Below are positions 44,887-53,032 of a stretch of DNA of 64,000 nt, piece by piece (positions within the stretch are counted from its first letter, which is position 1; each line of letters begins with the position of its first letter). The notes beneath the pieces were generated by a model. The model saw nothing but the letters and a program-made list of their open reading frames with translations, did no database searches and was not told the origin of the DNA. Origin of the DNA: Lentzea flava (GTDB taxonomy: Bacteria > Actinomycetota > Actinomycetes > Mycobacteriales > Pseudonocardiaceae). The stretch lies in assembly GCF_014648475.1 (NCBI RefSeq), contig NZ_BMRE01000011.1, forward strand, positions 124,001 through 188,000, read 5' to 3'. The translations under genes were made by a program, and so were the position numbers.

Positions 44887-46086
44887 GTGACCGTGAGCAC
44901 AACTGAGGCGATTTCCAGTGGTGGCGAGTCGACGTTCGACTGGATCGACGTCCGCTCCGAAGCACGCGCCAAGGCCGGTCTGACCCGGCGGGTGCGGCCG
45001 CGCCAGGCCGACTCGACGGACCTCGACCTCGCCAGCAACGACTACCTGGGCCTCGCCAAGGACAAGCGGGTCGCGGGTGCCGCGGCCGCCGCCACGCTCA
45101 AGTGGGGTGCGGGCTCGACGGGCTCGCGCCTGGTCACGGGGTCGACGGAGTTGCACGCCGAGCTGGAGTACGAGCTCGCGAACTTCTGCGGCGCGCAGTC
45201 GGCGCTGGTGTTCAGCAGCGGGTACGCGGCGAACCTCGGCGCGGTCACGGCGCTCACCGGGCCCGGCACGGCGATCGTCGCCGACCAGCACATCCACGCC
45301 TCGCTCATCGACGGCACGCGGCTGTCCAAAGCGGACGTCGTCGTCGCCGACCACTGCAACGTCGGCAAGGTCCGGCACGCGCTCGAGACCCGCGGCAAGC
45401 GGCGCGCGATCGTCGTCACGGACTCGGTCTTCAGCGTCGACGGCGACATCGCCCCGCTGGGCGAACTGCACGAGGCCTGCCGCGCGACCGGCGCCGCGCT
45501 CGTGGTCGACGACGCGCACGGCCTCGGCGTGGTCGGTCCCGGCGGCCGGGGTGCGGTCGCCGAGGCCGGCATCATCAAGGCACCGGACGTGATCACGACG
45601 CTGACGCTGAGCAAGTCCCTCGGTGCGCAGGGCGGCGCGGTCCTCGGCCCGAGCCGGGTGATCAAGCACCTGATCGACACCGCGCGCACGTTCATCTTCG
45701 ACACCGGACTCGCGCCGAGCAGCGCGGCGGCGGCGCTGGCCGCCATCAAGATCCTGCGTGAGGAGCCCGACCGTCCCGAGCGGGCGCTGACCGTGGCGCA
45801 CGAGCTGAGCAACCGGCTGAAGGAAGCCGGGTTCCAGGTCAGCACGCCCACGGCCGCCGTCGTGAGCGTGCGCGCACCGGGCCCGGAGCAGGCGTTCCGG
45901 TGGGCCGAGAGCTGCCGCACCAACGGCGTGATCGTCGGCTGCTTCCGGCCGCCGTCGGTGCCCGACCAGATCAGCAGGCTGCGGCTCACCGCGCGCGCCG
46001 ATCTGACCGAGGCCGACATCGAGCGCGCGGTGCGCGTGATCAGGGAGTGCGCCGCATCCGCAGGTGTGGAATCCCGTCCTCGATGA
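44887..46086 (+). CDS. bioF: 8-amino-7-oxononanoate synthase-like alpha-oxoamine synthase
   Basis: A 399-residue alpha-oxoamine synthase of the BioF type. The LASNDYLGLAKDKRV start, AGSTGSRLVTGSTELHAELE, VDDAHGLGVVGPGGRG and the PLP-lysine context TLTLSKSLGAQGG are standard. BioF condenses pimeloyl-ACP/CoA with alanine in biotin synthesis; KBL and other family members look similar, so the substrate is inferred. No other biotin gene is in the window. GTG 44887 or GTG 44893 are both possible. It is divergent from a P450 across 28 bases and its 3' end overlaps a GNAT gene by 47. Confidence 0.83.
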   Translation: MTVSTTEAISSGGESTFDWIDVRSEARAKAGLTRRVRPRQADSTDLDLASNDYLGLAKDKRVAGAAAAATLKWGAGSTGSRLVTGSTELHAELEYELANFCGAQSALVFSSGYAANLGAVTALTGPGTAIVADQHIHASLIDGTRLSKADVVVADHCNVGKVRHALETRGKRRAIVVTDSVFSVDGDIAPLGELHEACRATGAALVVDDAHGLGVVGPGGRGAVAEAGIIKAPDVITTLTLSKSLGAQGGAVLGPSRVIKHLIDTARTFIFDTGLAPSSAAAALAAIKILREEPDRPERALTVAHELSNRLKEAGFQVSTPTAAVVSVRAPGPEQAFRWAESCRTNGVIVGCFRPPSVPDQISRLRLTARADLTEADIERAVRVIRECAASAGVESRPR

Positions 46087-46498
46087 ACTCCGCCCCTTCG
46101 GCCACGAAGCCGAACGACGCGTAGAAGTCCGCCACGTACGTCTGCGCGTCGAGCACGCACGGCGTGTTGCCGACGTCGACCAGCGCGGCCTGCATGAGCC
46201 TGCGGCTGAACCCGCGGCCGCGGGCCATGCGCGCGGTGACGACGCGTCCGATGCGGAACGTGCCGTCGGGCTCCTCGAGCAGCCGCAGGTACGCGAGCGG
46301 GTCGTGTGATCCGTCGGCTTCCAGCCAGAAGTGCCGGGTGCCCTGTTCGAGGTCGCGGCCGTCGACGTCGCAGTACACGGAGTTCTGCTCCACTACGAAC
46401 ACGTCCTGCCGCAGCCGCAGGATCGCGTAGAGCTGGGCGGGGCTCAGGTCGAGCCCCCACTGCCGCCGCAGGGTGGCGGGAAACGGTGTGGTTCGCAC
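46040..46498 (-). CDS. ElaA-type GNAT acetyltransferase
   Basis: A 152-residue GNAT of the ElaA group. The core LYAILRLRQDVFVVEQNSVY is the family signature, followed by DGRDLEQGTRHFWL, the acetyl-CoA loop RMARGRGFSRRLMQAAL and ADFYASFGFVAEG. Function unknown. GTG 46498 (VRTTPFPATLRRQWGLDL) is used because an AAGG site lies ahead and it gives the usual length. The 3' end overlaps the converging bioF-like gene. The exported protease gene starting at 47246 ends 13 bases upstream. Confidence 0.85.
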   Translation of the reverse strand: MRTTPFPATLRRQWGLDLSPAQLYAILRLRQDVFVVEQNSVYCDVDGRDLEQGTRHFWLEADGSHDPLAYLRLLEEPDGTFRIGRVVTARMARGRGFSRRLMQAALVDVGNTPCVLDAQTYVADFYASFGFVAEGAEFIEDGIPHLRMRRTP

Positions 46499-46511
46499 CG
46501 GACCTTGGATA

Positions 46512-47246
46512 TCAGAAGCCCAGCATCGACCGGTAGTGAGCGAGACGGGTGTAGACACCAGGTTCATCTGCCCGTGCGCACCCGCGTCCGAACGACACGA
46601 CGCCCGCGAGCCTGCCGCGCACGACCAGCGGTCCGCCCGAGTCGCCCGTGCACGCGTCACGTCCGCCGCGGCCTGCGCACAGCATCGCGCCCGGCCGGTA
46701 GTCCGGTTCCTTCAGCAGGCACTCGGAGTCGGACAGGATCGGCACCGTCACTTTGCGCAGCGTCATCGCGGGCGGGCTGGTCTCGGACGTGCGACCCCAG
46801 CCGAGCACCACGCCGTCGTCGCCGGCCTCGCCGAGCGCGATGGTCCGGTACGGCAGCGGACGGGCCAGCGTTAGCACCGCCACATCGTCGCCCCGGCTGA
46901 CGTCGCGGAAGTCGGGGTGCCGCCACACGTCGGCGACGGCGGCCTCGACGCCCTCGCCGGAGTTGCGCAGGTCGGTGCGGCCTGCGACCACGCGGATCTG
47001 CTCGGCAGGGCGCTGGTTCTTGCCGAGCACGCCTTTCAGCGTCGCGCAGTGCGCGGCCGTCATGACCTTGTCCGGAGCGACGAGCGCGCCACCGCAGAAC
47101 AGCTGGCCGTCGGTGGTGGTGATCGCCACAACCCACGGGGTGTCGGCCACCCGCGCGGGTGTCCCCCCGACGATCGCATCGGCCGTCGACGCACCGCTGA
47201 CCAGCGCGATCACCGCCGCGACCACGGCGAACCGCTTACCCCTCAC
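46512..47246 (-). CDS. Exported trypsin-like serine protease (S1)
   Basis: A 244-residue S1 protease. The signal peptide ends at about residue 24 (SGASTADA), and the mature enzyme would begin directly at IVGGTPARVADTPWVV, with no propeptide. The triad is His in VMTAAHC, Asp in GDDVAVLTLA and Ser in DACTGDSGGPL; the Asp at the base of the pocket predicts cleavage after Lys/Arg. It is one of four such genes in this window. The start is GTG 47246. It ends 13 bases before the ElaA-type gene on the same strand. Confidence 0.93.
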   Translation of the reverse strand: MRGKRFAVVAAVIALVSGASTADAIVGGTPARVADTPWVVAITTTDGQLFCGGALVAPDKVMTAAHCATLKGVLGKNQRPAEQIRVVAGRTDLRNSGEGVEAAVADVWRHPDFRDVSRGDDVAVLTLARPLPYRTIALGEAGDDGVVLGWGRTSETSPPAMTLRKVTVPILSDSECLLKEPDYRPGAMLCAGRGGRDACTGDSGGPLVVRGRLAGVVSFGRGCARADEPGVYTRLAHYRSMLGF

Positions 47247-47394
47247 GGACCACTCCTCGTTGCGCCAGGTGGACTATCGGTCACCAACGGTAGCGATGGC
47301 GCTAGGACGGCGTCAAAACCGGAGATTCTCGTGTTAGTGTCGCATTCGGCCGGAGATTTTGCGGCCAGTGGCACAGATCACGGGGGTATGTACG

Positions 47395-48003
47395 GTGTTG
47401 TTCGACTTCGGTCAGATTCCGGCCTTTCTCATCGCGTGCGCGGTCGTCATCGTGACCCCCGGTGTTGACGCGTTCCTGTTGCTGCGCACGTCATTGCGGT
47501 CCGGCACCCGCTCCGGACTGCTCGCGCTGGCCGGCATCCACTCGGCGGCGGCGGTCCAGGTCGCGCTCGTGATCTCGGGGCTCGGCGTGGTGCTCGCGCA
47601 GTACCCGGTGGTGCTCACCGCGTTGCGCTGGATCGGTGCCGCCTACCTGCTCTACCTCGCGGTTTCCATCGCACGAGGGTTGCTGCGGCGCTCCGGTGAC
47701 GAGCCGGAGGAGGTCATCAGCTCCCGGCCGTTCCGCCAGGGCTTCCTGACCAACATCACGAACCCGAAGATGATCCTGTTCTCGCTGGCGTTCCTGCCGC
47801 AGTTCATCGGATCGGGTGAACCGGCACCACAGCTCGCGATGCTGGCGGTGCTGTTCCTCGCGCTCGCGGCGGTCTGGGAGCTGATGATCGTGCTGGCCGC
47901 CTCGCGCGTGGCCGGACGGCTCAAGCGACCTGGTGTGACGACCGCGCTGGACGCCGTGTGCGCGGCCGTCTTCCTCACCATGTCCGTGGGCCTCGTCGTC
48001 TGA
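47395..48003 (+). CDS. LysE/RhtB family amino-acid exporter
   Basis: A 202-residue membrane protein of the LysE/RhtB family with about six transmembrane helices. The family motif TPGVDAFLLLRTSLRSGTRSGL is recognisable in parts (VTPGVDAFLLL; GTRSGLLALAGIHSAAAVQ), and NITNPKMILFSLAFLPQF lies in the middle. It probably exports amino acids or related small amines by proton antiport. GTG 47395 with a GGGGG site seven bases ahead fits the family start. It converges on a broken beta-lactamase-like gene. Confidence 0.9.
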   Translation: MLFDFGQIPAFLIACAVVIVTPGVDAFLLLRTSLRSGTRSGLLALAGIHSAAAVQVALVISGLGVVLAQYPVVLTALRWIGAAYLLYLAVSIARGLLRRSGDEPEEVISSRPFRQGFLTNITNPKMILFSLAFLPQFIGSGEPAPQLAMLAVLFLALAAVWELMIVLAASRVAGRLKRPGVTTALDAVCAAVFLTMSVGLVV

Positions 48004-48009
48004 GTTCGA

Positions 48010-48955
48010 TCATTTTGGGCAGATCTTGGGCGCGGCGCGCATTCCGATGTAGCAGTAGCCGTTCGCGAACACGACCGGCATGAAGTCGTCCTGGAACGAC
48101 GACCCGGCGCCGGTGGCCGCGAAGACGTTGGGCGCCACGGGAATCAGCTCCATGTCCATGGACGGGTAGATCGCCATGTCGTCGACGAACTCGTAGCGCG
48201 CCTTGCGGTCGTTGATCGTGATGACCACGCCTTCTCGTTTGTAGACGCCGTTGTAGGGCGTCATGTCGGCCCCGAAGGGCTCGGCCGGCGGCGCGAACGG
48301 CGGCGGCATCTCGATGCCGAACCGGCCGAGCAGCGCACGCAGGATCGCCGACGACAACGGGCGTGCGCCGCCGCCGTTGGTCAGCAACGCGATGGCGATG
48401 CCCTGCTCCGGGATCACGCGGAGGTAGGCGTACTGGCCGGTGGCGGCACCGTCGTGGCCGATGCCGGGTGTGCCGGTGAAGTCGTAGAGCGTCCAGCCGA
48501 GGCCCCAGCCGTCCGCGCTCACGGTCCACTTGTCCGGCACGTCGACCTGACGTTCCTGCATCAGGGCAACGGTTTCCGGCTTCAGCACCGTCGCGTCGAG
48601 GTGTGCCTGCACCAGCCGGATCACGTCACCGGCGCTGGCGCACACGGCGGCGGCGGGCCCGGCAGCACGCGGCATCAGGTCCCACACCGGCGTCGGCTCA
48701 CCGTCGAAGTGCCCGGTCGCGGCACGGAACCGCAGCACCTCCTCCGGCAGCGTCATGGTGTGCGCCAGGCCGAGGGGCGTGAGCACGCGGTCGGCGAGCG
48801 CCCGGTTCCAGGTCGTGCCGGTGAGGACCTCGACGATCCGGCCGAGCACGACGTAGCCCGCGCCGCTGTAGGAGACGGTCGAGCCCGGCGGGACGTCCTG
48901 GCCGAGCTTCGGCGCGGAGGGTGTCGAGCAGGTCCTCTGCGTACAGTGTTCGCAT
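48010..48955 (-). pseudogene. Serine beta-lactamase-fold hydrolase, 5' part lost
   Basis: The reading frame contains the C-terminal two-thirds of a class C beta-lactamase / D-aminopeptidase-like hydrolase: the YSGAGYVVLGRIVEVLTGTTW segment (in parts: YSGAGYVVLG, the YxN-type motif), HTMTLPEEVL, GIGHDGAATGQYAYLRV and a C-terminal lipocalin-like domain. The N-terminal region with the catalytic SxxK is absent. Upstream of about residue PPGSTVSYSG the frame gives nonsense, while a different frame from ATG 48955 reads YAEDLLDTL. The gene therefore appears truncated at its 5' end where it meets the tetR promoter region. Activity is not expected. Confidence 0.75.
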
Positions 48956-49002
48956 GACGCGAACACTGTACGCAGATCGCGAAGCTGTACGCAACTGCGT
49001 AC
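48937..49002. promoter_or_regulatory. Operator palindromes upstream of tetR-type gene
   Basis: CTGCGTACAGTGTTCGC (48937-48953) and GCGAACACTGTACGCAG (48959-48975) are perfect 17-base complements with a five-base spacer. A second palindrome GTACGCA-AC-TGCGTAC lies at 48987-49002. The word TGTACGCA recurs in both. They precede the TetR start at 49012 and probably are its binding sites. Confidence 0.8.
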
Positions 49003-49011
49003 GGTGAACGC

Positions 49012-49626
49012 ATGGTTTCCTCGGTGTGGACGCGGCAACGCCCGCGCGCAGGCCTCAGCCAGGACCGGATCGTGGCCACGGCCGTGGAGCTGCTGGACGC
49101 GGACGGGCTAGAAGCGCTGTCCATGCGCACGCTCGCCGCCCGCATGGACACGAAGGCCACCTCGCTCTACCGGCACGTGGCGAACAAGGACGAGCTGATC
49201 GAACTCGTCGTCGACGAGGTGTACGGCGAGATGGAGGTCCCGTCGGCCGGACCGTGGCGCACGTCGGTGGCGGAGGCGGCCAGAAGCCTGCGCGCCATGG
49301 TGTTGCGGCACCCGTGGGTGGCGTCGGTGCTCGGCCAGGTCGGGCTGGCGGAACTGGGGCCGAACCTGTCCGACCGGTCGGCCCGGCTGCTGGAGTTGTT
49401 CCGCGGTGGTGGTTTTCCCGGCGAGGAAGCCGATCTGGCGATGAAGACCGTGCTCGGGTACGTGGTCGGGATGACCGTGAGCGAGGCGGCGTACGTGCAG
49501 CTGCTCGCGCGCAGCGGTCAGGACGAGGAGCAGCTGAGCCTGCACGGGGTGACGTCGAAAGCGTTGCGGGACAAGACTTTCGAGTACGGGCTGGAACGGG
49601 TGCTGCGAGGGCTCAGCTCGTCCTGA
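49012..49626 (+). CDS. TetR family regulator (TetR_C type)
   Basis: A 204-residue TetR regulator with the DNA-binding domain at about 15-60 (LSQDRIVATAVELLDADGLE, TLAARMDTKATSLYRHVANKDEL) and a C-terminal domain of the tetracycline-repressor type with helices to the end. Such proteins often control a divergent exporter or modifying enzyme; here the divergent neighbour is a truncated beta-lactamase-like gene. Its own upstream region carries two palindromes sharing TGTACGCA, so autoregulation is likely. The 3' end overlaps the GNAT gene by 14 bases. Confidence 0.9.
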   Translation: MVSSVWTRQRPRAGLSQDRIVATAVELLDADGLEALSMRTLAARMDTKATSLYRHVANKDELIELVVDEVYGEMEVPSAGPWRTSVAEAARSLRAMVLRHPWVASVLGQVGLAELGPNLSDRSARLLELFRGGGFPGEEADLAMKTVLGYVVGMTVSEAAYVQLLARSGQDEEQLSLHGVTSKALRDKTFEYGLERVLRGLSSS

Positions 49627-50068
49627 CGCGCAGCTGCGGGAGCACCCGGCCGGGGATCGAGCCCGACGGCACCTCGCCGATGCGTTCGGCGCCCATCTTC
49701 AGGTAGAAGCCCTCGGCGAACGGCTCCGCGTCGATGTCGAGGTGCTCGTACCCGGCCGCGGCCGCGGCGCTGATCAGGTGCTCCCACAGCACGCGGCCGA
49801 GGCCGGTGCCGATCCGGTCCGGCCGCAGCCACAGGTTGCCGAGCTCGCCGAACGGCGGTTCGCCGTCGAGGCTGTAGAAGCCGATCACCGCACCGTCCAG
49901 CTCGGCGACCACCACGTGCCGCGCGGACACGTCGTCGGGGCTGAACGTCAGCTCCTCCCTGACCGCCTCCAGGAAGGCCTCGTCGTACCCCCAGTGCGCC
50001 TTGGCGGCCTGCGCCACCTCGCTCAGCACGCCCGCTTCCTCCGGCCTCGCCCTGCGCAGTGTCACCAT
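49613..50068 (-). CDS. GNAT acetyltransferase
   Basis: A 151-residue GNAT. The start MVTLRRARPEEAGVLSEVAQ is typical; VVAELDGAVIGFYSL and the LWLRPDRIGTGLGRVLWEHL acetyl-CoA loop follow, and AEGFYLKMGAERIGEVPSG ends the fold. The substrate is unknown. ATG 50068 is used. It is divergent from the STAND regulator across 43 bases and converges with tetR with a 14-base overlap. Confidence 0.87.
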   Translation of the reverse strand: MVTLRRARPEEAGVLSEVAQAAKAHWGYDEAFLEAVREELTFSPDDVSARHVVVAELDGAVIGFYSLDGEPPFGELGNLWLRPDRIGTGLGRVLWEHLISAAAAAGYEHLDIDAEPFAEGFYLKMGAERIGEVPSGSIPGRVLPQLRVRTS

Positions 50069-50098
50069 CTCGCCAGGCTCGCACGCCGAGAAGATCTC

Positions 50099-50104
50099 TA
50101 CGAT
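50099..50104 (+). promoter_or_regulatory. Probable -10 element of a leaderless message
   Basis: TACGAT fits the actinobacterial TANNNT -10 and ends seven bases before the GTG start of the STAND regulator, which has no ribosome site. This spacing suggests transcription starts at the GTG. No clear -35 is seen. Confidence 0.5.
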
Positions 50105-50111
50105 CGATTTT

Positions 50112-52307
50112 GTGGCGGACCGACTGCAGGCTCTACGCGATGCGCTGGCCGCGCGTCCCGGTGAGGCTGTGCCGTTCGACGCGCTGGCCGCGCAGGTGTG
50201 GCCGGACGAGCCGCCGATGCACCCGCGAGCGGCGTTGCGCACGCTGGTCAGCAGGCTGCGCGCGACCGACCAGGTGATCACCGAACCGGCCGGGTACCGG
50301 CTCGTCCCCCGTCCTCCCGCGCCGTGCCAGCTGCCCGCCGACCTGCCTGACTTCGTTGGCAGGAAAGAGGAAATAGCGCGACTGGAGCTGATCGACGCGC
50401 CGGTGCGGGCGATCACCGGGCTGCCGGGTGTCGGCAAGACGGTGCTGGCGATCCGAGAGGCGCACCGGCTGCGCGAGCGGTTCCCCGACGGGCAGCTGTA
50501 CGTGAACCTGCGCGGGTTCTCCACCGGGCCGTCGATGACGGTCGAGCAGGCGCTGACGCGGTTCGTGAAGGCGCTGGGCGGCGGGCAGGAGGACGACTAC
50601 CGCGAGCTGCTGCGCAACCGGCGGGTGCTGGTCGTGCTCGACAACGCGACGGCTGACGTGATCGCGCCGCTGCTGCCCGCGACGCCCGGCTGTGCCGCGT
50701 TGATCACCTCCCGCCAGGACCTGCCGCAGTTCGCACAGGTCAAGCTCGGTGTGCTGGCCGAGCAGGAGGCACGCGAGCTGCTCAAGGGCATGCGGGTCGA
50801 GGGCGACACCGGCGAGCTGATCAGCCTCTGCGCGCGCTTGCCGCTCGCGTTGCGGATCGCGGGCGCGAACCTCGCCGGACGCCACCTGCCGGACTACGTC
50901 GAGGAGCTGCGCGAGCACCGGCTCAGGGCCTTGGAGATCGAGGACGACGACACCGCCGTGCAGGCGGCGTTCGACCTCTCGTACCGGAAGCTGTCGCCGC
51001 GGGCACGACGGACGTTCGACTTCCTCGGCGCGGTGCCGGGACCGGACATCCCGCGCGGCCTCGCCGGTGACGCCGTCGAGGAGCTCGTCGCCGCCAACCT
51101 GGTGCAGCGCACCGGTGATCGCTTCCAGCTGCACGACCTGCTGCGCCTGTACGCCAGGGCACGGGCGACGGACGAGGATCGCCGTGCGGTCTTCGAGTGG
51201 TACCTGACCAGGGTCGACGGCGCCGACGCCCAGCTGAACATCGGCTTCACCCGCGTGCTGCCCGCCGTGGCGGACCCCGTGCCGTTCGCCGGCCGCGACG
51301 AGGCCGTGGCGTGGTTCGAGGCGGAACGGGCGAACCTCGTCGCACTGGCCCAGGAACACCCGGACGCCGGACTCGTCGCGGGACTGCGCGGACACCTGCT
51401 CCTCGCCGGGCACTTCGCCGACCTGCGCACGATCGCCCGCGCCGCGCTCGCCGTCGAGACGACCGGGCAGCGGAGGGCGGCGATGCGGGTGTGCCTGGGC
51501 TACCTCGACTGGCGCTTCGGCGAGCACAGGTCCGCGATCGCGCACTGCGAGAAGGCGATCAGCGGGTTCCGCGCGGCCGGCCGGCAGGCTGAGGAGTCGG
51601 TGGCTCTCAACATCCTCGCCGGCGTCTACCACGACCTCGGCGAACTCGACCTCGCCAGGGATCACCTCACCGCCGCGATCGACCTGTACGTGGCGAACGA
51701 CCTGCGCACCCACCTGCCCGGCGGGCTCGGCAACCTCGGGTTGCTGGAGCTGGAGCTCGGCAGGCTCGAGTCCAGTGAGGACGCGCTGCGCCGCTCGGTC
51801 GACCTGGCTCGGGAGATCGACGACTGGCACCGCGTCGCCCACGGGCTCAACAACCTCGGCGTGGCGCTGGCGGCGCGGAAGAAGCACGCGGAGGCCGAGC
51901 AGGCGTTCCTGCAGGCACTGGACCTGGCAGGACGGCACGGTTTCCGGCAGACCGAGATGTCCGCGCGGGTCGAGTACGCGGAGTTCCTCGTCGGGACCGG
52001 CAGACGCGACGAGGCGCGGGACAACGCCGAACGCGCGCTCGAGCTCGCGGGCGACGACGACCTGTTCACCAGGGTCGACGCCCAGCTCGTGCTCGCCGAG
52101 CTGAACCGGTCGGCCGACGAGTTCGACGAGGTCCTGCGCCGCGCCACCGAGGCCGAGTTCCGCATCATCGAAGTCCGCGCCCTCGCGGGCAAAGCCGCGT
52201 TGCTGCAGGACAAGGCGTTGTGCGACAAGGCGATCGAGCGCGCGGAGTCGGCGGGGTTGCGCTACCGCGCGAATCTCGTCCGCGAACTCAGCTCAGGTAT
52301 GTCGTGA
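50112..52307 (+). CDS. SARP-related STAND regulator (wHTH, NB-ARC, TPR) without full BTAD
   Basis: A 731-residue protein. Residues 1-65 form a short winged-helix (VADRLQALRDALAARPGEAV; RAALRTLVSRLRA) like the second half of a SARP DNA-binding domain, but the activation domain is absent. An NB-ARC ATPase follows directly (FVGRKEEIARLEL; Walker A GLPGVGKTVLA; NRRVLVVLDNA; ARLPLALRIAGANLAG). Residues about 450-731 are TPR repeats. It is probably an ATP-dependent regulator responding to a ligand through the TPR. GTG 50112 lacks a ribosome site. The 3' end overlaps the converging protease gene by 20 bases. Confidence 0.85.
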   Translation: MADRLQALRDALAARPGEAVPFDALAAQVWPDEPPMHPRAALRTLVSRLRATDQVITEPAGYRLVPRPPAPCQLPADLPDFVGRKEEIARLELIDAPVRAITGLPGVGKTVLAIREAHRLRERFPDGQLYVNLRGFSTGPSMTVEQALTRFVKALGGGQEDDYRELLRNRRVLVVLDNATADVIAPLLPATPGCAALITSRQDLPQFAQVKLGVLAEQEARELLKGMRVEGDTGELISLCARLPLALRIAGANLAGRHLPDYVEELREHRLRALEIEDDDTAVQAAFDLSYRKLSPRARRTFDFLGAVPGPDIPRGLAGDAVEELVAANLVQRTGDRFQLHDLLRLYARARATDEDRRAVFEWYLTRVDGADAQLNIGFTRVLPAVADPVPFAGRDEAVAWFEAERANLVALAQEHPDAGLVAGLRGHLLLAGHFADLRTIARAALAVETTGQRRAAMRVCLGYLDWRFGEHRSAIAHCEKAISGFRAAGRQAEESVALNILAGVYHDLGELDLARDHLTAAIDLYVANDLRTHLPGGLGNLGLLELELGRLESSEDALRRSVDLAREIDDWHRVAHGLNNLGVALAARKKHAEAEQAFLQALDLAGRHGFRQTEMSARVEYAEFLVGTGRRDEARDNAERALELAGDDDLFTRVDAQLVLAELNRSADEFDEVLRRATEAEFRIIEVRALAGKAALLQDKALCDKAIERAESAGLRYRANLVRELSSGMS

Positions 52308-53010
52308 CGCGGGTGTAGACACCGGGTGTGTTGGGCCGCGCGCACCCGATGCCCCACGAGACGATCCCGGCGAGCCTGCCGTCCACCACGAACGGACCGC
52401 CGGAATCGTCGATGCACGCGTCGATCCCGCCCTCCGGATACCCGGCGCAGAACATCGCCTTCGCGTCATAACGCGCGTACGTGCCCGCGCACTGCGCGTC
52501 CGACATGATCGGGATGGAAGCCTTGTGCAGCAACGGACTCTTGTTCGTGTCGTTCTCCGCCTGCCGCCCCCAGCCGTACACGACGCCGACGTTGCGCGCG
52601 TCGTACACGGCGTTCGTCGACGCCACCGGCAGCACCGCGTACGGCATGGGCTGCACGAGCGTCAGCAACGCGATGTCCTTGCCACGCGAGGGAGTCGAGT
52701 AGCCCTCCGCGATCTGGTACTGCTTCACGACCGACGTGCTGCCGCCGTCGGTGCGCAGGTCGAGCCTCCCGCCGACGACCGTGATCGAACTGGGGGTGCG
52801 CCCGTACACGCAGTGCGCCGCCGTGGCGACGAGACCCGGCCCGACCAGCGCGCCTCCGCAGAACTGGTAGCCGGACGACGTGGTCAGGGCGACCATCCAC
52901 GGCGCCTCACCTGCGTTGTCGACCACCACGCCACCGACGATTCTGGACTCGGCGTGAGCTGGGGTCACCGTGATCACGACCAGGGCCAGAACCGCTGCCA
53001 GCAGACGCAT
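52288..53010 (-). CDS. Exported S1 serine protease with altered oxyanion residue
   Basis: A 240-residue S1 protease. The signal peptide ends near TPAHA-ES, and the mature start is IVGGVVVDNAGEAPWMVAL after one Arg, giving trypsin-type activation. The catalytic His (ATAAHC) and Asp (KDIALLTL) are present. The active-site motif is DACIDDSGGPF: the Gly before Asp-Ser (chymotrypsin residue 193, whose amide forms the oxyanion hole) is replaced by Asp. The specificity Asp is retained. The enzyme may have weak or altered activity. The next gene upstream on the same strand is another trypsin, and the two are probably duplicates. Confidence 0.9.
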   Translation of the reverse strand: MRLLAAVLALVVITVTPAHAESRIVGGVVVDNAGEAPWMVALTTSSGYQFCGGALVGPGLVATAAHCVYGRTPSSITVVGGRLDLRTDGGSTSVVKQYQIAEGYSTPSRGKDIALLTLVQPMPYAVLPVASTNAVYDARNVGVVYGWGRQAENDTNKSPLLHKASIPIMSDAQCAGTYARYDAKAMFCAGYPEGGIDACIDDSGGPFVVDGRLAGIVSWGIGCARPNTPGVYTRVTTYLS

Positions 53011-53032
53011 GCACCCCACTGAACCCAGGGGT

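Noticed and set aside
46512..47246. ADTPWVV in the mature N-terminus of a protease, similar to the DDTPWG repeat
   Set aside because: S1 proteases normally have a P-W-x-V stretch at this place, so the likeness to the peptide repeat is coincidental.
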